A DNA stretch of 64,000 bases from Leuctra nigra (taxonomy: Eukaryota > Arthropoda > Insecta > Plecoptera > Leuctridae). This document shows, in pieces, positions 24,843-35,760 of this stretch. The notes under the pieces were generated by a model that searched no databases, was not told the origin of the DNA, and saw only the letters and a list, made by a program, of their open reading frames with translations. The stretch spans positions 45,657,941 through 45,721,940 of the forward strand of contig OW203763.1 of the NCBI GenBank assembly GCA_934045905.1, written 5' to 3'. Position numbers and translations under genes: made by a program. Positions within the stretch are counted from its first letter, which is position 1, and each line of letters starts with the position of its first letter.

Positions 24843-25537
24843 TATAGTACAACAAATTAAAAATATATATATATCAGCATTAAAATGTCATACAAAGGTC
24901 ATGAGAGGTCAAAACGTGGTCAAACTCCACATTTTATAAGGCGACCAAGGACAAATGCCATTTTTTCATCCATTATTAAAGAAACAAAATTCATTGAATG
25001 TGGATGAGCCAATACATTTTTTAATCCAAAATAATACGGTTTTAAAATTGTATTATTCATATTTCGTCGTCCACTTAATCACTGAGATGAAAAGGAATGC
25101 CAATTAACGCCATCTTATTTATAAAAAACCCACACATAAAATTCTCTTGCCTTATAATATATGTAATTATGTTTTGACTATAGACACCTAATGGATTTGA
25201 TGGAAAATCTCCAGTTGAGTCAGTATGAAATAATCGGATGAATGAGTGAAACACTCAATCCTGAATATCTTATCTTATTGCATCATTACGTTATGACTGC
25301 AACTTTTATTGTAAAATTACCAATAATTATGACACAGTATGGCTAGATCAATAAGTATAGCAGCATAGAATAGCAGTTAGCATAATTATGTTCCGTTAAT
25401 TTGAACTTACATAAAAATATAACATAAATTTACTTAAAACATGAAAATGATTGTGAATATGAAATGGTACACACATTGTGTATAAAGAATGCATTAAGTA
25501 CACAATATATAAAATACAAGGGAGCTATTAGGCAAGT
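24843..25537. other. No gene seen
   Basis: AT-rich, no repeat or frame of note. Confidence 0.5.
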
Positions 25538-25630
25538 ATTTGAAAACTTATAGAGAACAACATTTTCCCAACTTGAAGAAGAATCTTCGCGAGCGCGTTG
25601 AGGTGTTGAAGCAGAATGTTGCGGCATTAT
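25538..25630 (+). other. Coding-like short stretch, no assignment
   Basis: TTATAG|AGAACAACATTTTCCC could be an acceptor. The frame EQHFPNLKKNLRERVEVLKQ NVAALFERL has a helix-like composition and balanced codons. It loses quality after about 25630, with no clear GT donor. Shortly after comes the assembly gap. It might be an exon or an old element. Confidence 0.25.
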
Positions 25631-25790
25631 TCGAGAGACTTATGTGTTATACATGTACCAAAAGACACGTACAGAATGTCCTATTCAAACCAACGCAAGT
25701 TTTACAAGACTTCTCGGCGTTTAGAGAAACGTAATACGCCTGAAACCTGAGGAAAGGAAAAAAATTGCGTTCTGGGTATTCAGTTTCACC

Positions 25791-25990
25791 NNNNNNNNNN
25801 NNNNNNNNNNNNNNNNNNNNNNNNNNNNNNNNNNNNNNNNNNNNNNNNNNNNNNNNNNNNNNNNNNNNNNNNNNNNNNNNNNNNNNNNNNNNNNNNNNNN
25901 NNNNNNNNNNNNNNNNNNNNNNNNNNNNNNNNNNNNNNNNNNNNNNNNNNNNNNNNNNNNNNNNNNNNNNNNNNNNNNNNNNNNNNNNNN
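25791..25990. other. Assembly gap (200 N)
   Basis: Exactly 200 unknown bases, a placeholder length, so the true distance is not known. It adjoins one end of a CTAGGAAAACGC-family repeat, which probably caused the break. Confidence 0.99.
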
Positions 25991-26006
25991 TCCCAGTATT
26001 ATTTTT

Positions 26007-26821
26007 GAGCGAGCGAAGCGAGCGTCTCCTTTTGGCTCTTTTGGCACGGACCTCTTTTTTTGTTTGTTTTTGTTTGTTTTTTTGTTTTTTTTTCTGTTAT
26101 TAACCGATACACAGGTTGCACCGTTTCAGCGATCGATCTGAAATTTTGCACACATGTTAAACCAACCTTCTCTGTTTGCAGACCCTAATTTTTTTGAAAT
26201 CCATTCATTGGTTACAATTTAAATAAATATCTCCTGATAGGTTGAAAAATGACAATGGTCTTCGATAAAACTGATAAAACTCATATTTTGGCTATACAGG
26301 TCAGAGTTTTTCTTCGATCGAGCTGAAATTTTGCACACATATAGAAACAACCTTCTCTGTCTGCAGACCCTAATTTTTTTGAAATCCATTCATTGGTTAA
26401 AATTTAAATAAATATCTCCTGATAGGCTGAAAAATTAAAACGGTCTTCGATAATTACGATCAAACTCATATTTTGCATGATCATTAAGACCAACATTGTC
26501 TCTTATTTTACATAATTTCATCCCAATCAATTAAGAACGTATGAACTTATTGAAATGTTTAATATCTGTAAGTAATGAATTTATCGAAATGAATGTTTTC
26601 CAGTGCCAATTGAATTGAATATGATTTGCTATATTTACCAGGGTGCTTAGATTCTATTTTCAAGTTTCGATGAAAAGCATACTTTTTTATTGATTGAGTG
26701 ATCATATTTCAATTAAATATGGATGTATATGTTTTCTTTGCGTTGTGTACGCATTTCCGGTTCGAGAATTTGCACGTACCCGTGCTCGCTCATCAACGCG
26801 TTACACTGAGCGTTTTCCTAG
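26007..26821. repeat. CTAGGAAAACGC family, reverse full-length copy
   Basis: Begins GAGCGAGCGAAGCGAGCG next to the assembly gap and ends GCGTTACACTGAGCGTTTTC then CTAG. The mirror image of 5689-6480, with the same duplicated internal segment. Confidence 0.82.
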
Positions 26822-27932
26822 TTAAATTGTTTATATTCGAAAAAACGCCCGTGGGGCAACAATTGGGGGGTGGTTTGCTTCAGTTCGTGCATTTTAGAGC
26901 CCCGGAAGAACTTATAATGTGTTATTTCTAAAAAACGCCCCAGACCCCCCTTCCGGGTGTCGCAATTCCCCCCCCCCCCCTCCCCCCACCATGATAAAAG
27001 TAGTTCCTACGCGCCTGTGTGAGTCAGGCATGTTATCACATCGTTCCAGGATCCCTGAACCATCTACATTTCAATCCTTCTTTCAACTGTGCATGTTTCC
27101 GATCCATCAAGCCATCTTGTCATTATAAATACAAAAGTATAGAAATACGTTGTTTATTTGTTACTTTCTCTTGAAAATGGGTACCTACTGACGTAGTGGG
27201 TATTGGCATAATGGTCTATAAGCTTAGTAGGTATTTAATTTTCATTTGAATTTTATTTGTCTTGACACGACTAAAGTACTTATATTTTCTAACCATTAAT
27301 AAAGTATAAATGTATGTAAAAAGTTTATTTTCTTACTTTACTTCTCCGCTCATAGAACATATTTGTATTCTCATCATAACAAATGAAAACAGGACTTGAC
27401 CATGCATACATTACGTACAATAGGTATTCGCATATAAAATACATGGGCACTACCTTAAATAGGTACCTACTATAGTTATGCTAAATTTCATTACGTTTTT
27501 TTTTTAAAGCGGGTGTTTTTTTTATTGCGGTAGCCTACCCTATCGTCCCCCCAGTTCAAGACTACGTTATCTGCAAAACTTTATTGTTGAGAAACGACGT
27601 TTTAATATTTCAAAATCGTCTAACAAATCAGAATAACAGTTAAACGCTATCATTATTTTTATGTAATTAGTCTCAACAGAAATACGCTTTACGTACTTTT
27701 CAAAATATTGATAGGATTATTATAATTGGCAATATTAATTAATATAGGTAAATACATTGTTCAATACAACGTTATTTTGCAGAGCAATTTAATGAACTAA
27801 CATTCTTCTCAAGTTTTATTTCTAAATACATTGTAAAATCTGGAGCAATACTACACTATCTGCAAATAACGTTGTATTGGATTTAGTTTTGACGCCAGGT
27901 TTACATATAATTCTGGTGCAAGACTACACTAT
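26822..27932. other. No gene seen; C run
   Basis: C run at 26970-26980 in a GC-rich patch (GCCCCAGACCCCCCTTCCGG). The remainder is AT-rich. Confidence 0.5.
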
Positions 27933-28209
27933 CTTTTTTTTGTCTGGGGCTTAACGTCGCACTGTTCTGCAGCGAGGCTAATGGCGACGGATGAATGATT
28001 ATGTTGATGATTGGGAGATGATGGTGAAGAGTAGGTAAGGATGGAAGGTGGGAAGGAGGCGGTCGTGGCCTATTAGAAGGGTACCTTCCCAGCATTTACC
28101 TGTCGACTGAGGGAAAACCACGAAAAAAACCCATTCAGGAAGGACGGGCGCGGGAATCGAACCCGGGCCTCCGGAATACAAGTTCAGAGCGTTACCCACT
28201 CACCCAACC
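27933..28209 (-). mobile_element. tRNA-derived SINE, reverse copy
   Basis: Same family as 10007-10265 in reverse. GTCTGGGGCTTAACGTCGCA is at the left and GAATCGAACCCGGGCCTCCG at the right. Close enough that the family was active fairly recently. Confidence 0.9.
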
Positions 28210-29384
28210 TAAAAAGCATAGGATATTTTGCAGATTACGTAGTATTAAACGAATAAAAAGTTGAAAATGACCTACGGGCAATACAACGTTATGTGGTCTA
28301 GGATGACCAAATTATGAAGCATAAGAATTTGCAACATTTGGACAGGTCCTAACAAAGACATTTACATTTATTTTGTAAAAAAATAAAAAAAGATTTTTGA
28401 GATAACACGGTTTTGAACTGGGGGGACGCTATATTCAGAATGACGTTCCATCTCCGCAGTAGGTATACCGTGCTGAAGTCAGTGCATTCGCCGGCGGCGT
28501 CGGCCGAGAAGCGTGAATAACACGTGGCTCGTACAAAGTTTCAAAACTCAAGTACAATCGATACTATTACTATTGATTACATTTCGTGCCAGGATATCGT
28601 TTTCATGATTTATTCACTTTAAATTGCCAATCAACGTATTATCTGGTCACTACAGTAGATTACAATCCAGATAGTATGTATGACTTTTTTAATTTCGAAT
28701 TATCAATTGTAATTGATGTAATGAGGTATGAGTGAAGTTGGCCGGTCTACAATCAGACCGACAAGGTAGTGTGTTGGTGATATGATTTATTTCGATAAGA
28801 ACTCAACTCTTCGCGGAAGGGCAGAACAGATCGATAGATATACATTCAAGTCGGGTAAAATTAATTTACATTTTTATGGTGAACAGTGAAGCGTTTTTTA
28901 GTGATTTTTATGTGTTGCTCCAAGCTACATAGTGTCCTCCGACTGCAAATCTTCAAGAATTTTAATTTTCATATAGTTTAAAGGAAACAAATTTTGAACA
29001 CAGTTCGATTTATAATAATTTAACTTTTATTTGATTTTTAATGAATTAACGTTCAAAAAGTTAATTATTATTTATTCTTTTAATTGTTCACTGGAATACT
29101 GAATCAGTTAATTTCAATAGCTGGTTCAATTTAAAATCAACAAAACATGACTTAAAAACTAGCACATTTGTACCAAGCTTACGCTGTAATAATTATATGA
29201 TAATATAGTTACTTTCATTTACCTGTAAAACATGAAGTCGAAATTCACATTGCATTTTGCAGGCTTCATTGTTTGCAAATTTCTCCAGGTATTTTTTGTA
29301 TCTCGTATACCTGTTTCCATAATATGATTAAACCCGACTAGATCACTTCTTTTGTTGGAACAATCGCGAATGAGTTAACCGGCG
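28210..29384. other. No gene seen
   Basis: Mixed composition; a short CG-rich patch at 28488-28530 (GCCGGCGGCGTCGGCCGAG) without a frame. Confidence 0.45.
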
Positions 29385-29700
29385 AAACCGCGCTCAACTG
29401 AGTGACGCCAACTCAGTGGTCGGTGATCTGTCACTCACGGAGTCATAATGAGTTGAATGAAAGATGTACTGCACATTAACCTGGTCGTCCACTGACACTG
29501 ACAGTCGGCCGCGCTCAGCCGAAGTGAGCCTCGTCTTCCCCTCCACAGTTCCCCTCCCGCCCCTCCCGCCACTCTCGCCCCTCACACGCCGCACTTTCCC
29601 GCAGCTGGCAGCACTGTAGGCTGCGATGGCAGTGCGCTCTACTGTGTATTCACGACAATCTAGGCTCTCTAGTGACTCTAGTGGAGGGGTGAGATCTGAA
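29385..29700. promoter_or_regulatory. GC-rich island, candidate promoter or 5' UTR
   Basis: A sharp rise in GC and CpG in otherwise AT-rich DNA, with no match to the repeats in this window. It includes GCCGCGCTCAGCCGAAG and CGCCGCACTTTCCCGCAGC. A 104-codon - strand frame has no recognisable domain. It could be the 5' end of a gene on either strand, perhaps that of the Patched-like gene; no TATA or splice evidence decides. Confidence 0.35.
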
Positions 29701-29788
29701 AGGGGCACAAAAATTCTCTATAATTGGCAAAACATTTCAAATAGTGGAACTCTATTGCCCTTTTGCACACTTGTAGCTAACACCCCTT

Positions 29789-30172
29789 AAAAAACACTCC
29801 GTGTAAAAATACCAGCCAAGTCTTTTCAACTATATAAAAAAAATTGAAGAAATCTAAAAATTCAGCACTGAAAAGTAGTGATATCAAAAAATGGGCCACG
29901 TCAAAACTTCATTTTAAAAACCAAAATATACTTAACGCATCGTGTATATAAATAGTATAGAAGTATATGCCAGAAATTAAATGTGCCTAAATTATATAAT
30001 ATATACCTAATGCCCTTAAAAACGATGCGCCAAGTATATTTTGGTTTTTAAAATGAAGTTTTGACTTAGCTTATTTTTTGATATCACTACTTTTCAGTGA
30101 TGAATTTTTAGATTGCTTCTTTTTTTATAGTTGAAGAGACTTGGCTGGGATTTTTACACATAGTGTTTTTTA
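29789..30172. repeat. Long foldback element, copy 1
   Basis: The left arm begins AAAAAACACTCCGTGTAAAA and contains CAGCCAAGTC. The right arm, from about 30020, is its reverse complement through GACTTGGCTG to the end. Arms of about 150 bases with an AT-rich loop. No frame. Transcribed, it would make a long hairpin. Confidence 0.9.
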
Positions 30173-30340
30173 TGTTGATATCACTAAATTTTTTTAGTTT
30201 ATTTACACAACTTGTAACACATCTTATCGGAGCAACAATGACTAATTCCTTTAAAAAAATAAGCCATTTCCGATTTGTTAACTAAGAAAAGTTCATTTGG
30301 TAAGTTAAATAAATGATATTACAAGAAGAAAACCGAAAGC

Positions 30341-30548
30341 TTCATTCCAATCGGTTCAGCCGTTTTCGAGAAATAGCATCACTTCCGGTTTTCAAAATGG
30401 CGGCTGAAATTACTGCCACAAAGAATTTATTTCTATAAATGTTATGTATTATTATAAGCCTTCTGAATAGTGATTGTAGTAAGAGGTGATTCAAGTCTGA
30501 TACTTCATTTTAATGACGTCATTTCCGGTTTCGGTAATAGTAAACCCA
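30341..30548 (+). repeat. Composite ETS/YY1-word repeat, fragment interrupted by foldback
   Basis: TCCAATCGGTTCAGCCGTTT, then TCACTTCCGGTTTTC and AAAATGGCGGCTG at about 30380-30403. The sequence resumes beyond the foldback at 30935 with a similar order. The foldback therefore looks inserted within this repeat. Confidence 0.7.
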
Positions 30549-30934
30549 TAAAAAACACTCCGTGTAAAAAAACAGCCAAGTCTCTTCAACTAAAAAAAAA
30601 AATTATGAAATCTAAAAATTCTGCACTGAAACGTAGTGATATCAAAAAATGAGCAAAGTCAAAACTTTATTTGAAAATTAAAAAATACTTGGCGCATCGT
30701 GTATATAAATAGCTTAGAAGTATAGGCTAGATATAAATACATATACTTATAGTACCTATACCTACAATGCCCTAAAAAAACGATGCGCCAAGTATTTTTT
30801 AATTTTCAAATAAAGTTTTGACTTTGCTCATTTTTTGATATCACTACGTTTCAGTGCAGAATTTTTAGATTTCATTTTTTTTTTTTTTTTAGTTGAAGAG
30901 ACTTGGCTGTTTTTTTACACGGAGTGTTTTTTAT
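30549..30934. repeat. Long foldback element, copy 2, nearly perfect arms
   Basis: The arms are complementary almost base for base for about 165 bases, from CCCATAAAAAACACTCCGTG to GATGCGCCAAGTATTTTTTA. The loop contains TATATACTTATAGTACC-like AT sequence. Same family as 29789-30172, with half-copies at 19935 and at 52365/54537. Confidence 0.93.
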
Positions 30935-32425
30935 GGGGATATCACTTATTTTTTTAGTTTATTTACACAACTTGTAAAACTTATTAGGGCCACAATGGCT
31001 AATTCCTTTAAAAAAATACGCCATTTCCGAATTAGTTACTAAAAAAATATTGTTTGGAGCTAAATTTAAACTTAAAGTTATATGCCATGAAGAATTGCGA
31101 AAGCATCGTTCCAATAGGTCCAGCCGTTTTCGAGATATGGCATCACTTCCGGTTTTCAAAATGGCGGCTGAAAGCTCTTACACATTGTAGGTATTAATAT
31201 GTATATAAATACTAATATTTCATTATAAGCCTTCTGAATATATAGTTGGTTTTTATATAAAGGGAAGTGAATTTAGGCAGATTTCGCTAAACTATGACGT
31301 CATTTCCGGTTTCAGTAATTAGAAAACTTTAATTTAACTATTGTTATTTCATAAAGAGGACCGTCTGAATCGATTGGCGCAAATTTCGTTCCGATCGGTT
31401 AAGCCGTTTTTGAGATATGACGCCACTTCCGGTTTCAAAATGGCGACTACCGGTTTGATTTATAAAAAGGCACCTCAGACGCCAAAAGTGCACATGTGGT
31501 AAAAATTTCAGATCGATCGGCTAAGCCGTTTAGGCTGTGGCGGTGATAGCGGTGTTTCCTGATATCATCATCATCAGATAGGTTTTAAAAGGGGGGTAAT
31601 TTCACTGTTTTCACGGCCCTCTAGCACGCAAATGGCATAACCTATTGTTCCCAAATTTAGTATATGGAGTGGGGTGGGCCATAGCTCGAAATTAAGATAT
31701 TTCACAACAATGTGAGATTTTCCAATTTTATGATCCAGTAGACCGAAAGTGCCATGTTGTTGCTTACAGTAAAAGTGGTTGGTCTGCTCCTCAGTTATTA
31801 GGCATTTACGGTATGTTGAGTGCGTGTGAGTGTACGGTACGACTTGGCTGGGTGGAGCGACCGCTCCACTAGATGTATATTTTGACTATTGATATTCCAT
31901 AAAGATGACCGTCTGAATCATTTGGCGATAGTTTTATTCCGATCCGTGTAGCCGTTTTTGAGATATTACGTCACTTCCGGTTTCAAAATGGCGGCTTCCG
32001 GTTGGTTTTATAAAAAGGCACCTCAGACGCCAAAAGTGCACATGTGGTAAAAATTTCAAGTCGATCGGTTTAGCCGTTTAGGCTGTGGCGGTGATAGCGG
32101 TTTATCGTGATAATCAGATGGAGATAGGCTTTAAAAGGGGTGTAATTCCACTGTTTTCACGGCCCTCTAGCCCACAAATGGCATTACTTATTGTTCCCAA
32201 ATTGGCATATGTTGTCAGGTGGGTCATAGCTCGAAATTAAGATATTTCGCAACAATTTGAGAATTCCCAATTTTGAGATCCAGAACGCCGAAAATGCCAT
32301 GTTGTTGCTAACAGTAAAAGTGTTTGGTCTGCTCCTCAGTTTATTAGGCATTTACGGTATGTTGAGTGAGTGTGCGTGTACAGTACGACTTGGCTGGGTG
32401 GAGCGACGACCGCTCCACTAGATAT
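30935..32425 (+). repeat. Composite ETS/YY1-word repeat, two head-to-tail units
   Basis: Carries three ETS/YY1-type word pairs (31144, 31424, 31971). Two copies of the 3' module end GGAGCGACCGCTCCACTAGA at 31875 and GGAGCGACGACCGCTCCACT at about 32420. The second unit begins around 31890. No open frame of note. Confidence 0.8.
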
Positions 32426-32790
32426 AAACAAATAAAAACCGCTCAGATCCAAGCTGGCAAATCACCCCCCTCCCTGCTACAACGTTTTCAAAATGGCGGC
32501 TAAAATAAATCATACCTCCAGAACGAAGGCTTGTAGAGTGATGCGGTTGACGGCAAACGATTCAGGACCTTTTATTGAGTTCAGAAAAAAATTGTCTTAC
32601 TAAGCGATTTTGATTGCAAAATGACGGCATTAAAAAAAACTGATTTTTTCATGTTTTTCCTTACAAACCAAACCAAATTTTAAGAAATATATATTTTTTT
32701 GATTTAATATAGCGATATCTTGGTTAAATCCATAGAGTTTATTTGTTATGCTGTCAATATTTCCAAAATGGTGGGCGAACGTGCCATTTC

Positions 32791-34915
32791 CAACGTGCCA
32801 TCCAGGTCTCAAGAGTGGAAAAGTCGGTCTGGAGGCCGTGGAACACATCTCTCGCCGTCCGTCCTGAACTCCAGACGCGGTGTTGTCGGCGTACTGCGCC
32901 ATGTTGCATCGGATCCAACGTGCCATCCAGGTCTCAAGAGTGGAAATGTCGGTCTGGAGGCCGTGGAACACATCTCTCGCCGTCCGTCCTGAACTCCAGA
33001 CGCGGTGTCGTCGGCGTACTGCGCCATGTTGCATCGGATCCAACGTGCCATCCAGGTCTCAAGAGTGGAAATGTCGGTCTGGAGGCCGTGGAACACATCT
33101 CTCGCCGTCCGTCCTGAACTCCAGACGCGGTGTTGTCGGCGTACTGCGCCATGTTGCATCGGATCCAACGTGCCATCCAGGTCTCAAGAGTGGAAATGTC
33201 GGTCTGGAGGCCGTGGAACACATCTCTCGCCGTCCGTCCTGAACTCCAGACGCGGTGTCGTCGGCGTACTGCGCCATGCTGCATCGGATCCAACGTGCCA
33301 TCCAGGTCTCAAGAGTGGAAATGTCGGTCTGGAGGCCGTGGAACACATCTCTCGCCGTCCGTCCTGAACTCCAGACGCGGTGTTGTCGGCGTACTGCGCC
33401 ATGCTGCATCGGATCTAACGTGCCATCCAGGTCTCAAGAGTGGAAATGTCGGTCTGGAGGCCGTGGAACACATCTCTCGCCGTCCGTCCTGAACTCCAGA
33501 CGAGGTGTTGTCGGCGTACTGCGCCATGTTGCATCGGATCCAACGTGCCATCCAGGTCTCAAGAGTGGAAATGTCGGTCTGGAGGCCGTGGAACACATCT
33601 CTCGCCGTCCGTCCTGAACTCCAGACGCGGTGTTGTCGGCGTACTGCGCCATGTTGCATCGGATCCAACGTGCCATCCAGGTCTCAAGAGTGGAAATGTC
33701 GGTCTGGAGGCCGTGGAACACATCTCTCGCCGCCCGTCCTGAACTCCAGACGCGGTGTTGTCGGCGTACTGCGCCATGCTGCATCGGATCCAACGTGCCA
33801 TCCAGGTCTCAAGAGTGGAAATGTCGGTCTGGAGGCCGTGGAACACATCTCTCGCCGTCCGTCCTGAACTCCAGACGCGGTGTTATCGGCGTACTGCGCC
33901 ATGCTGCATCGGATCCAACGTGCCATCCAGGTCTCAAGAGTGGAAATGTCGGTCTGGAGGCCGTGGAACACATCTCTCGCCGTCCGTCCTGAACTCCAGA
34001 CGCGGTGTTGTCGGCGTACTGCGCCATGCTGCATCGGATCCAACGTGCCATCCAGGTCTCAACAGTGGAAATGTCGGTCTGGAGGCCGTGGAACACATCT
34101 CTCGCCGTCCGTCCTGAACTCCAGACGCGGTGTTGTCGGCGTACTGCGCCATGTTGCATCGGATCCAACGTGCCATCCAGGTCTCAAGAGTGGAAATGTC
34201 GGTCTGGAGGCCGTGGAACACATCTCTCGCCGTCCGTCCTGAACTCCAGACGCGGTGTTGTCGGCGTACTGCGCCATGTTGCATCGGATCCAACGTGCCA
34301 TCCAGGTCTCAAGAGTGGAAATGTCGGTCTGGAGGCCGTGGAACACATCTCTCGCCGTCCGTCCTGAACTCCAGACGCGGTGTTGTCGGCGTACTGCGCC
34401 ATGCTGCATCGGATCCAACGTGCCATCCAGGTTTCAAGAGTGGAAATGTCGGTCTGGAGGCCGTGGAACACATCTCTCGCCGTCCGTCCTGAACTCCAGA
34501 CGCGGTGTTGTCGGCGTACTGCGCCATGCTGCATCGGATCCAACGTGCCATCCAGGTTTCAAGAGTGGAAATGTCGGTCTGGAGGCCGTGGAACACATCT
34601 CTCGCCGTCCGTCCTGAACTCCAGACGCGGTGTTGTCGGCGTACTGCGCCATGCTGCATCGGATCCAACGTGCCATCCAGGTCTCAAGAGTGGAAATGTC
34701 GGTCTGGAGGCCGTGGAACACATCTCTCGCCGTCCGTCCTGAACTCCAGACGCGGTGTTGTCGGCGTACTGCGCCATGTTGCATCGGATCCAACGTGCCA
34801 TCCAGGTCTCAAGAGTGGAAATGTCGGTCTGGAGGCCGTGGAACACATCTCTCGCCGTCCGTCCTGAACTCCAGACGCGGTGTTGTCGGCGTACTGCGCC
34901 ATGTTGCATCGGATC
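32791..34915. repeat. 125-bp satellite, 17 copies, made from the reverse-transcriptase YADD segment
   Basis: Seventeen copies in exact 125-base register (starts 32791, 32916, ... 34791) plus 5 bases of an 18th. Copies differ by only a few substitutions, mainly C/T. On the - strand each unit reads RCNMAQYADDTA (some copies YADN). In a frame shifted by one base it reads GLQTDISTLETWMARW, the region right after YADD in Jockey-type reverse transcriptases. The copy next to 34915 joins a matching RT segment (LLYGHDIPQSRWIRCN) at 34916-34950. The array is therefore the retrotransposon's own catalytic-motif segment, amplified in place. As 125 is not divisible by 3, open frames run through on several frames but are by-products. 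Confidence 0.95.
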
Positions 34916-34950
34916 CAACGAGATTGAGGGATGTCGTGGCCGTAGAGCAG

Positions 34951-35046
34951 GTACAGTGAGATTCAAAAGAAAGCGGTTGTAGTGCCCCTGTGCTAGGCAG
35001 TGTGCACAGGGGCACTCCGACCGCTTTCTTCTGAATCTCACTGTAC
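34951..35046. repeat. 96-bp hairpin-forming insertion inside the reverse transcriptase
   Basis: Begins GTACAGTGAGATTCA and ends TGAATCTCACTGTAC. The two arms of about 43-45 bases are nearly complementary with a short loop around TAGGCAG. It separates the LSPLLY-type motif from the HDIP segment of the RT. It looks like a small foldback element or a hairpin precursor; no encoded protein. Confidence 0.8.
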
Positions 35047-35442
35047 AACAGAGGAGAAAAATTAAGATATGAGCCTTGAGCTACTCCCGCCGTGGTGGTG
35101 AAGGGGGATGAGAGGTGATCGTCACCTCTGACTCGGGAGATCCTGTTCGTTAGGAATGAGCGAATTTGCCTGACCACTGAGAGAGGGACCAGTAATCAGA
35201 GAAGTTACAGCAGAGTCCGTCGTGCCACACCTTGTCGAATACACGGGATATGTCGAGGAAGGCGGTGAGGACACACCACCCTCTGTTGAGCGACGACGTG
35301 ACGTCGGTGATGAGCCGGGTGAGCGGATCTGACGTGCCTCTCCCCTTGCGTAAGCCAGCTTGTGACTCTGGAAGTAGTCCATTCTCCTCGGCGAAAGCGG
35401 AAAGACGCACCTGGATGACCTTCTCCAGGACTTTGCCGATGA

Positions 35443-35760
35443 CATTTAAAAATACATGTATATTAAATACATTATGTGTTTTGTATTTTCACGAATTTTT
35501 GTATCATGAATTTCAAATAATTTTTTTAAGATTATGATAATATGTCTACATGTTCTTAAAACATATGCACTTATGAATGTATCTCAATTTGTTTACAATC
35601 ACGCACCAGATTTGATAGAAGGGCAATGCGTTTTTTTTTTAATTTTAATTTTATTTTTCTGGCGGTGAAAATTCCTCCATGGTCAATTTTACCATCGGCG
35701 AAAGTTCCTTGCATTTTGGAATATTGGCGAAAGTTCCGTCGGCGAAACGTCCGTTTACCG
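35443..35760. mobile_element. AT-rich insertion in the reverse transcriptase with repeated GGCGAAA words
   Basis: It interrupts the RT frame between LFTSCLRLAS and VIGKVLEK. The left part is AT-rich. The right part has four spaced variants of one word: GGCGGTGAAAATTCC, CGGCGAAAGTTCC, TGGCGAAAGTTCC and CGGCGAAACGTCC. No terminal repeats or target duplication are certain, so the class is unknown and the right boundary is approximate. Confidence 0.5.

Noticed and set aside
32630..35177. About thirty overlapping open frames of 70-160 codons on both strands
   Set aside because: They are shadows of the 125-bp satellite. A unit not divisible by three and nearly free of stops gives long frames in several phases.
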